Positions 37,669 to 48,311 of a stretch of DNA of 64,000 bases are shown piece by piece. A model generated the notes under the pieces. That model had not been told where the DNA came from. It did no database searches and worked only from the letters and a program-made list of their open reading frames with translations. The translations under genes and the position numbers were made by a program. The stretch comes from Lactarius indigo. Its lineage: Eukaryota; Basidiomycota; Agaricomycetes; Russulales; Russulaceae. Numbering within the stretch: the stretch's first letter is position 1; every line of letters begins with the position of its first letter. The DNA lies in contig JAFKAC010000036.1 in the NCBI GenBank assembly GCA_025766275.1, positions 248,001 through 312,000 of the forward strand. The letters are read 5' to 3'.

Positions 37669-40600
37669 ATGGCTCACTACGACATCTTTCGTCACCACCT
37701 TTCGATCACGGCCCCTGCCTACGGACATGCCCTTTGGGATCCAAATCCGGGGAATCTATATCCCGCCGTGGAGGTCGGCGACGTCGGCTACATTCGCGAA
37801 GGCAAATTCCGTCGTCTCTTCAATGTTTTGCTTCCTGCGAAACATCCGTCCCATCGCAATTTCGGTGTCCCGGAGTACCACGAACAGCTGACGCTCAACA
37901 TAGAAAACCACATCGATATTGGCAACCTTAATCCCCATAATTTTCATTCAGTTGGCGTCACCTCGGGGCCCGAATCAGATCCATGGGCCGATGGGTACCT
38001 GAGCTGCATGGTTTACTGTAAATACACGGCCACTCACACTTTCTCAGACCCTCAAATGAAGGTGAAGTGTCTTTTTCGTGCCCGATGAATCAAGGCGCAG
38101 CATTATGCCTTCCAATAAGGGCTAGGAGGGAGGACACTGTAGCGAGTACAAAGTTTGGCAAGTGGATAATTAGTCATATCGACCGCTGGTTTGCATGGGC
38201 CCGACAGCTTGAACTGGGAGTCAACCGGATGGAGGATATCATCCTGGTTACCGGGACTCATCGCACGAGATCTTGTGCTAATGTGGCTTTCCCTGGAGGC
38301 CAGAAAGGTGCACAAGTATCATTCAGGGCTATGGTTGACCACCGCGGTGATATTGTTGCCGTCAACTGGCAATTCTCACATGAGCGCAATCGAGGGGCGT
38401 TTTTTAATTGTGGCCCTAATGGCGAGGTATGACTGTCCATAGCTGCGCTGACCAACGAATTCTGAAATATCTTACACGTGATCTTATTAACGCTAGGACC
38501 TACCAGAGGATCAGTGCGTATTCGTTCGGGGGTTTCGTGTCACTCGTAAATACAAGATATTACCAAGACTTAGGGGGGCAGCAGGACCCAATCCAGACCC
38601 GGAGGGATACGAAGAAGAGCCAGACATGGAGCTCATGCCGGTACCGGCTGTATCGGAGGTAACGCTGCTAGTGCGCACTTTTTTGAAGTTTTCTGGTCTT
38701 CATTTTAGTTTTCAAAGTACCGGGATCCTCTTCACATCCTACTAGAATTCATCGCCGAAGTAAGCACTTTGAAGAACTTTATCTCTGCGTGTTGGTACTA
38801 ATACGAAGTACTAGGAGGCACCTGATTGCGATATGCTCCTCGTTCATGACAATGACCTTGCAGAGCTTCATGGGATTTATGACGGTGCTGTGAGTAGGGG
38901 TTTATACTATAATACACCAACTATATTGTCATTTTTTTTCTTGCCTGCAGCCGATAGAATCTCTCCAACCAAATGCTATATTAAGTCACCTACGAAGTGC
39001 CCAGCTGAAGGTTCACGAGGTTCAGTTTGGCCCAGGTAAACACCTTCCAGTACTATCACAACTTCTGTATTTCTCACGGTGGAGTGGCACACACCCGAAG
39101 ACCTGTCCTCTGCCGACAACGGCGAGAGTTTTGATACAGAAACTGTTCGGATAGCTACCCTATCAAACATTTTTGAACTGCGTGAGTTTTATGTTCTGCG
39201 GAGCCTGATGTTGCATCTTGAATACATAGCTATTGATAGCTGCGTCTCATGCGCACCCTACCACTCCTAATATTCAAGAACTCTTTGATGTCGCTTTAAA
39301 GGAATATGAAAGGCGGATCGGCATAAATCTCCTTGAACATCGTCTCGCCATCGAGCTCAAGAGTTGCGATTCGGACGTATCTGTAATTGAAGTACTCCAG
39401 GCGAAACCTCAGAAATCTCAAAAGTTTCCCGATCATAGCGATGACGTAATGGCGCGGGTAAAGCCGGTTGTTCGCTTGCTGCATACATTGTCTACCAGTG
39501 GGGCTCTTGGAGAGGGTGTCAATGTGGTACGTTGGGCAGCAAAGGCTTTCTATGCCGCCAAAGTTTTTTTTTTTTTTCTTTTTTAAAATGCCGCCGAAGT
39601 TGCCTGACCTTGGCAATGGTGTTATAGTCGCTCACTCCCGCAATTGCGATTTTCACTGGGATTGGTGTGCTTCTCAGGCTCGATGCATGTGTCTTTCCTT
39701 CTTAGCGCCATGCCGTGAAGCATTCTAATATGTATAAATACTAGACAACCAAGCATGTTACTAGTGCAAGCAATGACGCACTCGTCGACTTCTTCGAGTC
39801 CACGGAAGACCTCCTTCGGCCCCTCGATATTTGTACTAAGATCCCACCTACGACAGAGACAACTACAATACTCGCGAAGATATTAACAGAACTCCTCTCT
39901 GTCCTTGCCCTCGGGACACAGCAGGCTAAGCAAGGGCTGCTCTTGGCTCAACATGATACAGTGGAGTTAGGAAGTAAACTTTTCGGAATCAAAGGCGTCG
40001 AAGTAGTGCGACAGAGATTGGACCGGCTCAACAAAGAGGAGGCTAGGACAACCGCAATGCAGATTCTGGAAGTGGTTTATGGTCTTCTAAAAAATATGAA
40101 GGCGGTCATGAATGGTGCGCAGGCCAAATTCATTTTACGTGCTGTACTACTAAGCGCCTTTCCGGTTAGGTGGAGAGTCGTCGATCAATGACTTCCGGGA
40201 GGCACTCGGTACATTTGAGTCATATATGCCTGTCAACATAACTGACCACGGGTACCAGTCACCATGCAGCGTGTCACAAGAAATATGAATAAGGGGAAGC
40301 GTCCGTCATCCTTTCCGAACTAATAGTTGGTTGTTGCGACTTACAGATCGCTTCGCAGATGACCAATCACAATCGTCCTCTCAGCGATGGTTGTCACCAC
40401 CAGATCCGTCGAGACATCACAATATCTTGCGCGAAATCCGCCACGAAGGAACTACAGCGTGGGTTATCCATGGACACACTTTTCGCGAGTGGATGGCCAC
40501 AGGTACCCTTTTATGGATACACGGAAAATGCACGTTTCTCTTAGTATTTGCACCCTTGTCACCGCTGATGGACGGACACCTTACCTCATAGTGGGCTCAG

Positions 40601-43600
40601 GGAAGAGTGTACTGTGGTACGTGTTACTATACCTTTTATCCCTTAAGGTGTACCAATAATTTTAACCAGTTCTGCGATCATCGAAGAAATCGAAGGCATG
40701 TGCGAGGCTGGGCTGGCCTCTTTGGCATACTTCTATTTTAGAGTCAGAGATACCGCCGAGCAAGACATCCGAGGACTGCTCACTTCACTCCTTTTCCAAC
40801 TGTCCGCTCAATCTGATCTTTGTTGCAAAATTCTCTCTACCTTGTATTATGAACACGATGGTGGCTCGCAACAACCCAGCGATGACGTACTTACGCAGTG
40901 CCTCAAAGACATGCTCACCATTCCCGAGCAAGGCCCAATGTACATCATCTTGGATGCCGTCGACGAATGTCCCAATAGATTTGGTACACCATCCCCGCGC
41001 GAGAGACTCCTGGGTCTCTTGGACGAGCTCATCCAACTAAGCCGTCCTGGTTTACGTATTTGCATCACCAGTCGCCCCGAACTCGACATAGAGAATATTC
41101 TTCGACCGATGTCATCCCATTCGATGTCTCTTCACGACAAAACTGGAAAGCTTCAGGATGATATTTTCGACTACGTCAGCGCTGTCGTGAACTCAGATCG
41201 GAGGATGCAAAAGTGGAAAGCAGAGGATCGGCGCCTCGTCATTGATACGCTCTCACAGAGAGCCGATGGGATGTACGTTTTCGTTACGTCCAAAGCTTTG
41301 ATGAGCCTTTACTCATCCGTTCCGCGCAGGTTCCTCTGGGTCTTCTGCCAACTAGAAGTACTGCGTCTCAGCCTCCCAAGCAGCATCCGGCGTGTGTTAA
41401 AGGAATTACCAATGTCACTAACGGCAGCATACGAGAATGCACTGGATAGAGTCGACGAAGAGAACTGGGAATGCGCTTATCGTCTTTTTCAATACATCAC
41501 AGTCGCTTCCCGCCCACTTCGCGTTGAGGAGCTCGCAGAGATCCTGGTGTTCGACTTCAGCGGTGGTCGGGGATCGGTCCCGAAATTCGTGGAGAATTGG
41601 CGCCAGAAAAACCCCAGAGAGGCCGTGCTGTCTACGTGTTCAAGTTTAATCACCGTCGTAGAAGTCTCCGGGGCTCGGGTTGTTCACTTTTCTCACTTTT
41701 CGTTCAGAGAATTCTTGATGTCGGGCCCCCTCGCCACGGCAAAAGAACCTCTCTCCCGCTACCACGTCTCTCTCGAGCCCGCCCATACGATCGTCACACA
41801 AGCTTGCCTCAGTCTCCTGCTCCAGCTCGATAGCGTCGACCGACAAAAGGTCGATGGTTGGCCCCTTGCGAAGTATGCTGCTCGGTACTGGGTCAGCCAT
41901 GCCCAGTTCAGAAATGTCTCATCCGAATCCTCCATCCGAAATGCCATGGAATCCCTCTTTGATCCAGATGACCCATATCTTATGGTCTGGGTCGCAATGT
42001 GGGACGTTGATGAGGAGTGGAGCACCTATCGTTCACCGGGCACTTCCCCGAAGCCCACAGCAACCGCATTGTACTATGCCGCCCTGTGTGGCTTCCGTGA
42101 CGTGGTGGAATGGCTAGTGATGGAGCGCCTACAGGACGTGAATACCAGGGGCGGTAATTACGCCACACCATTGCATGCTACATCCGCGAGGGGATATTTG
42201 AAGGTTGCACTGTTTCTCCTCGAACACGGCGCGAATGTCGATCTTGCGGGCGATCTTGACCAAACTCCGTTGCATCTCGCGACGCAAAAGGGTCACTCGG
42301 AGATGGCGGCGTTGCTTCTCGAGCATGGCGGCAACGCGAATGCCCAGGATATCCACCAGCAGACCCCGTTACTTTATGCGGCACAAGGAGGGAAACTAGA
42401 AGTGACGCGCGTGTTGCTTCGGTGTGGCGCAGATATCGGAGTCCGGGACAAGAATGGGGCGACCGCATTACATCTCGCGGCACGAGAAAATCATCCGGAG
42501 ATAGCCACTCTACTTCTAGAGCACGGAGCCGACGCAAATGCCCAGAATATCCAAGAGCTAACCCCGCTATATTGTGCAACATATGAAGGGAAACTGGAGG
42601 TGATGCGTGTGCTGTTTCAGCATGGTGCAGGTGTCGGAGCCCAGGACAAGAATGGGGTAACTGCATTGCATCTCGCGGCGTGGAAAAATCATTCGGAGAT
42701 CGCCACGCTGCTTCTCGAGCGCGGTGCCGAGGCAAATGCCAAGGATATCCAACAGCAGACCCCCTTGTTTTGTGCAGCACAAGCAGGACAACTGGAGACG
42801 ATGCGCATACTACTTCAGTGCGGTGCAAATGTCGAAGCCCGGGACAAGAATGGGGAGACTTCGTTGCATCTCGCAGCGTGGACCAATCATTCGGAGACGG
42901 CCACGCTGCTTCTAGAGCATGGTGCCGACGCGAATGCCCAGAATATTCGAGAGCTGACCCCATTGTATTGTGCAGCATATCAAGGGCAACTGGAAGTAAT
43001 GCGCGTGCTGCTTCGGTGCGGTGCAGATGTTGGAGCCCGAGACAAGAATGGGGAGACTGCATTGCACCTCGCGGCACGAAAAAACGATTCGGAGATGGTT
43101 GCGCTGCTTCTCGAGCATGGCGCCGACGCGAATGCCAAGAACATTCAAGAGCTGACCCCGTTGTATTGTGCAGCATATCAAGGGCAACTGGAGGTGATGC
43201 GCGTACTGCTTCTACACGGTGCAGACGCCGGAGCTCGGGACAAGAATGGGGTGGCTGCATTACATCTCGCGGCGTGGAAAAACGATTCGGAGATGGCTAC
43301 GCTGCTTCTCGAGCGCGGTGCATATGCAAATACCAAGAATATCCAAGAGTTGACCCCTTTGTACTATGCAGCATACGAAGGGCAACTAGAAGCGATGCGC
43401 GTGCTGCTCCTGCACGGCGCAGATGTCGGAGCGCGGGACAGGATTGGGGGGACCGCGTTACATCTCGCAGCGCGGAATAACTATTCGGAGATTGCCAAGC
43501 TGCTTCTCGAGCATGGCGCCGATGTGAACGCTCGCGATAACCAAGGTCAGAGTGTGTTGGACCTGGCATTACGGAGGGGACATGGAGATGTCATAAAGCT

Positions 43601-43640
43601 CCTGTCGGAACTTGGGCGACTGACTGGAATCACGATATAG
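37669..43640 (+). CDS. NLR-like STAND receptor: uncharacterised N-terminal domain + Goodbye + NACHT + 16 ankyrin repeats
   Basis: About 1,680 residues in some 15 exons. The start MAHYDIFRHHLSITAPAYGH begins a domain I recall from many Agaricomycete proteins (VEVGDVGYIREGKFRRLFN, SFSCPMNQGAALCLP, EDIILVTGTHRTRS). Supported introns: 37995-38047, 38427-38496, 38659-38708, 38760-38814, 38890-38950. The intron at 39182-39239 joins this domain in frame to a Goodbye-type region (NIQELFDVALKEYERR, then SASNDALVDFFESTEDLL). NACHT follows: Walker A GSGKSVL (exon 40592-40616), Walker B MYIILDAVDECP, RICITSRPE, and 16 ankyrin repeats from about 42060. STAND proteins of this type are thought to detect non-self and trigger regulated cell death; here that is inference. 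The junctions at 39036-39080 and about 39685-39744 are uncertain. Confidence 0.82.
42448..43500 (+). repeat. 198-bp ankyrin super-repeat (two 33-residue repeats per unit)
   Basis: The word gacaagaatgggg or a close variant recurs at about 42447, 42645, 42843, 43041, 43239 and 43437, an exact 198-bp spacing. Each unit encodes one repeat of type NGxTALHLAAxxNxSE and one of type QELTPLYCAAYxGQLE. Units are highly similar at DNA level, as expected from recent unequal exchange. Confidence 0.92.
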
Positions 43641-44392
43641 ACGATGAAGGGTGAGAGTGTTTATAGGGTATGGCTTGAGGTACGGCCCGGGTGGCGAATG
43701 TTTCTCTTCTGAGGCAGTAGAATCATGATGACTTGGACTAGCCTACTGTAGTACCACCGTGACGTAACAACTCTCTGCTTGCTTCTCTACGGCTCACGGA
43801 GTGTTATCTTCCCAACTACAGTGCATGAATACAGACAGTGCATCAGCTGTAATATCGAGCAGGAGACTTGGCGCGAGAGTACTGTGATTGCATATCCCAT
43901 CCGTTGACACATTATAGTAAGAGCCTGTCCGGCGGCGAAAGAGGGAACCGCAGTCAATGCGACGGTTGTCTTGGCGATTGTGGCGCCGGCGTGCAACCTC
44001 ACTTCAACAAGAAACAAATCAATTTTGGAGGTTAATGGAGAGTGGATGGGATTGTTTGTCTTTGCGCAAGTGAACGAATTTTGTATCATATCTGACCGGC
44101 GAAGTGAAGCTGTACTCCGCACTTATGGGACCGTCTGGCAATTGTCACGATAGTATAACTAAGAAAAGTCGAGAGACAGACAAACAAAATACAAGCTTTA
44201 TTTTTCATCGTCGGACCTCGGATAGCTGGAGATCCCCGCTTACTCAGCTCGCTAGTGATATGAGAACGGCTGTAACGTTTTCACACATCTCTAGTTTTTT
44301 CTCCCTTTACCATTGCACCTTTACTTTTATCGTTATCGTAGTTCGCGGTAGAGCGAGTTATTCTTACTTACGCGTAGGAAGTCTCCGACGCG

Positions 44393-47165
44393 TCAATCGC
44401 CGATGGCAGGTGATAGGTTCGGGCTTGGCACGGATGAGTGTAGCGACGACGGGGACACTGTGGGCAAGATGGGTACGATTGGGGGGATGGGTTCCGTGGG
44501 TACGATGGGTATAATGGGTGCCGCGGGTGCAACTGGTATGGGTGCCGTAGGTGCAATGGGTACGACGATGGTAGAAGTGGGCGTGAGATTGGTCGGGAGG
44601 CCACCGAAAGGCGTATTGGGAGGGTCCATACGACTAAGTGGATTGTAGACCTGTAACAGGATGAGTTGCCACATAGAATAGAGCCAACACGTTCGCGTCC
44701 ACTTGAACGCCGTGGTACTATACTGTCACCTACCTCAGACGTTGTTTCTACCACATGTGGTGAAGAATCGGGTGGAAGTCGTGAGGGAGGGGAGTGCTGG
44801 TCAAACGGGGAGTACAAATCCTCAGGGTTTGAAAAGAGGCGCGGCGGCGACGGCAGCATGGGCCGCGGTATCAAGACGTCCAGAGAAGAATACGAAACAG
44901 TCGAAGAGGGTCGTGGATACACGGAAGTCTCGGGGCCGATGGCGTGTGGGTCTGTAAATAGGGAGCTCTTAAACAACAAGCTATAGCCAATGGTAGAGAT
45001 CTTCGCACCCGCATGGGCCAAGGATGGCGGGAGTGGAGAAAGGGGCTCATCAAACAGAGTATGCGCATTTTGAATGAGATCCTCCATGAGCGAGTCCTGA
45101 AAAAATAAGTAAGGAAGACAAAAAAAGAAAATGCGACATGCCTTTAGGTAAACGTAGCCTTCTACAATTGTATTACCACGAAACACGGCGTGACAGAACT
45201 GAGAAGCGAGGGCTTTCGCGGTCATTCCGTTCTGGTCTGAATGAGAGGCGACAAGAGCGAGATGCCGTGAAAGCTCTCCTAGAGTTTCCCGATGAACTGA
45301 AGGCAGTTCACGGATCACGGATCGCAACAGGGAGAAATCGTTTTCGATATATCTGGCTATACGCGACATCAGAACGTGTCTGAAACGGTCAGGAGCATTT
45401 GGCCCACTCACCTTTATTCTGTCCGTATTGTCTATAATCCCGTAAGGAGAGCCTAAGCAGTGGTTCTGGAAGGTCCCAGAGGTAAAGCTAGTAGGCGGCA
45501 GATGATAAATGGAATTTAGAAGCTGACGCGTCCGTAGTGTCTTACCTCGAGAAGCATTGCAACAGAGTATATGTTGTCCGAAGAGCTGAAAGAAAATGTC
45601 GCTTCACTTTCTATTCTGCGCCGCAACTGAATGTGACTTCAAGTCAGCTAGCGGATCGGCCATTACTAGGGATGGATTCAGCCAACCTCCAGTACTTCTG
45701 TGCTATCAATGGAACCTGACTGCGCCACTAAACACGACTCCCAACACGACCTCAAGCTCAAGCGTTGAATGGCTCACCAAATAAATTTTGTTAGCATTCA
45801 AACCCCTTTTCTCGACTTCTGCGATACACATCCCGATGACTTTCGGCACGTAGTATTGATTGGCAGTATGGTCTACCAGCGGGACACCGAAAATCAATTT
45901 TGAATTGCCATTGGAACGATAGTTGCGATAGAGTGTGGGGGGAGGAACAGAATTGGAAAAGGCGCGACGGAAGGATCCCGTCAAATTAGACTCATCCCTC
46001 CCGTTCAAGGCTCTCCATACGCCCGGCTTGGCGCTCATGGCCATGTCGTGATACGTCTTGCTTGCCGTGCTGCAGGTTGTCTCAGATTTGTTAAGAATTA
46101 GTAAAAGATTACGAGCACTGACACCATATCATCTAGATATTTGGCAAGAACGCCCTTGACAGTTGTCCTGAAAACAAGGTCTTCAAGGCACTGCGCGGAC
46201 ATGTTTGGTGTAACGTCGCCGTATAACTTAAAATACTACTCACATTATATCCTTCCTCCAGATTTTCGGCCATGGTTGATCGAAAGATGTTGAGTTGGCG
46301 AACAGCTTTCCTACAGTCGTCTTCAAGGGCTAATTCAGAAAGTTAATTCAGGGAACGAAGTCGGTGATGTTATTGACGCACACGACTCTTCAGGCTCAGG
46401 TTCTTGCTTGGGTTTCGAAAATAAGTGAAACTTTCTGCCCGAAGTACGCCGAGGGCCAATAGAGCGGGCGCGATCCACGGGGTAATATTTCTTCAAGTAT
46501 GCTTGCTGGAGCTTCGAGATTGTATTTTCTGCATGATAGGCATAATCCCCCGCGGAGTTCCTCAGATTTATCTCGAGCCGCTTTCTCGTTTGATCTCCCG
46601 TATCCTTTCGGGTGGCCATGTCAGCGAAGGATCCGGCCCCAACGAAAAGTTCCAGACTTGCCTTTAATCCTGCAAGGGGTTTAATGACGTCCACTTCTAG
46701 GCTATTCGCGAAAGCTTCCCGGGTGCTGGCTTCTGCGATGGTTGTCGGCCGCGGCTTGTAGTTCAGGGTGTGCGAACACATACCTCTTTCTAGACCATCT
46801 CTGATTTGATTCCATGCAACTCTTGTCGTAGTAGGTTCGGCTCGTGGATCGAACGAAGAATCAACGACGTTTGCCTCGCGATGGAGCTTCCGCAACGAGG
46901 TGATACTTGGAGAATAAGAAGTCAGCCAGATACCTGACACGCTCGATTTCTTGGGCGACTGACTATTCCTCTTCAATACGCCGCCTGAAAGGATTAGTGT
47001 AAATTATAACACAAAAACCAACTAGGATTCGATGGACCTTTTTTGAAAGAAAGCTAAATAGCGGTCTGCGATGATCTTAAGGTGTGAGTCGAAAAGAGCA
47101 AGAAGACTTCTCGATTGGCTTTCTAATGCCACTCTTGACTGAGGTTCCACAGACAGGAAAGACAT
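44393..47165 (-). CDS. C5: F-BAR/RhoGAP-like paralogue, mosaic of C3 body and C4 tail
   Basis: The start is MSFLSVEPQSRVALESQSRS. The F-BAR exons (46335-46976) nearly match C3: LHREANVVDSSFDPRAEPTT, NQIRDGLERG, KDTGDQTRKRLEINLRN and FHLFSKPKQEPEPEESC. RhoGAP part 1 (45706-46044) ends GLNANKIYL. Part 2 (from 45411) has MSRIARYIENDFSLLRSV, MTAKALASQFCHAVFRG and DSLMEDLIQNAHTLFDEP. The tail differs from C3: after a frame change at about 44650 it reads SRMDPPNTPFGGLPTNL, then a VPIAPTAPIPVAPAAP run and NLSPAIGD, as in C4. The arginine-finger codon is TTG (Leu). The end at 44393 follows the C4-like frame; the other frame would stop at 44368. Confidence 0.75.
44457..44575 (-). repeat. Short imperfect repeats encoding the Pro-rich tail of C5
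   Basis: Plus-strand run of gggtacgatgggt-like variants, giving repeated Ile/Val-Pro-Ile/Ala-Ala/Thr-Pro on the coding strand. The counterpart in C4 is at 28300-28400. Confidence 0.7.
45411..46044 (-). repeat. Near-identical segment shared with C3 (25553-26190)
   Basis: Same order and sequence as the C3 segment, introns included, with scattered single-base differences. Partner of the repeat at 25553-26190. Confidence 0.9.
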
Positions 47166-48311
47166 GGTTTTCGACTGAGGTGGTAGCACGTGAAGTATTT
47201 TAAGTTTTGTAGGCTATTATCTTTGAGCAAGCAACTATTGGTGTGAGGGATATTGGCGAGATCGGTCTTTGAGCTCGGTGGGAGTATATTATCCCAGGCC
47301 CCAAAAACAGGACAATGAGACGCGAGTTCTACTTGAACGTTCAACGTCTACCACAACCGTTGGGATGCTAGGCAGTAGTATCGATCCAAGATTCGAGAAT
47401 GACACTTTGCAAGATCAAACGTTCAAAAAAGACATTTATTAGAAACAAAGACGATTACATAGACTGCCCACGTTGATTTGTTTATGTTGGTTTCCTATTT
47501 GCGATGTACAAAGTGTTATGTAACCTGATCATATTTCGCAAGACATTTCGCGTGGTTCACACGAAATTTCACTTTGCATATGACCTTGTTACTTTTTAAA
47601 TATGAATGGCGCACTGGTCTGTCTGGAGCTTTGGAACCCGGGTTGTGTTCCCGCGCGGCCTGGAGCATCTATCAGCTACCATACGCCGGCCTAAGTTTAG
47701 GTGCGTACTGGTGATGCTCTAAGGTAAGGAGCGATGTCTTCCGAGTCAGCGAGAAAATTTGACCAGCTTGGCCGTAGAACATCGACAAACGCACGCCGCC
47801 CGAAGACAAAAAAAAACACTATAACTGATCAATCCCTCCCCGTGGTAATCACTGAAGGATTCCTGACTGATGGCGGTTCGAAATTGATGCGTACTTCGTT
47901 CCCGGAACCGGGCGGTATTTGATCCTTGATCCCGAACCCGAGCCCTGTACAGTCGAGATGTGTGTTGCTCCCAGAGCCGTCGTGGAAAACGCTGCAAAAA
48001 ATAGGAAGAAATCGACTATGTTGGGACTGCGTAAAGTACAAGAAGTGAGAGCGCGCTCAGTGGATACAGTGGTTAATCACAACAGCGATAGAGAGCGTTG
48101 AATATAAAAGCGAATACTGCTTCGAAGCTTATCCGAGAGCTAGGGTCATGCGAGGGTGGTATCGGTATCGGCAATGCTTAGTAGGTATCTCAAGTGGTCG
48201 TCACCTGTCGGAATTATCATCGTGAAGTTGGGGACACAACCTTTCGTCCTCACCTCATGAACGAAAAGAAAAAAAAAAGGTCGTGGGTATAGGGAGGGGG
48301 ACGTGACCAGT

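Noticed and set aside
42178..43260. 360-codon open frame on the minus strand opposite the ankyrin block
   Set aside because: It is a by-product of a 198-bp repeat whose length is a multiple of three: an open antisense unit is open in every copy. The translation is low-complexity and repeats with the same period.
42680..43480. 266-codon open frame in another plus frame of the ankyrin block
   Set aside because: Same cause: periodic shadow of the coding repeat, with no domain.
42448..43500. CRISPR-like regular repeats
   Set aside because: The units are 198 bp, coding, without spacers, in a eukaryotic genome.
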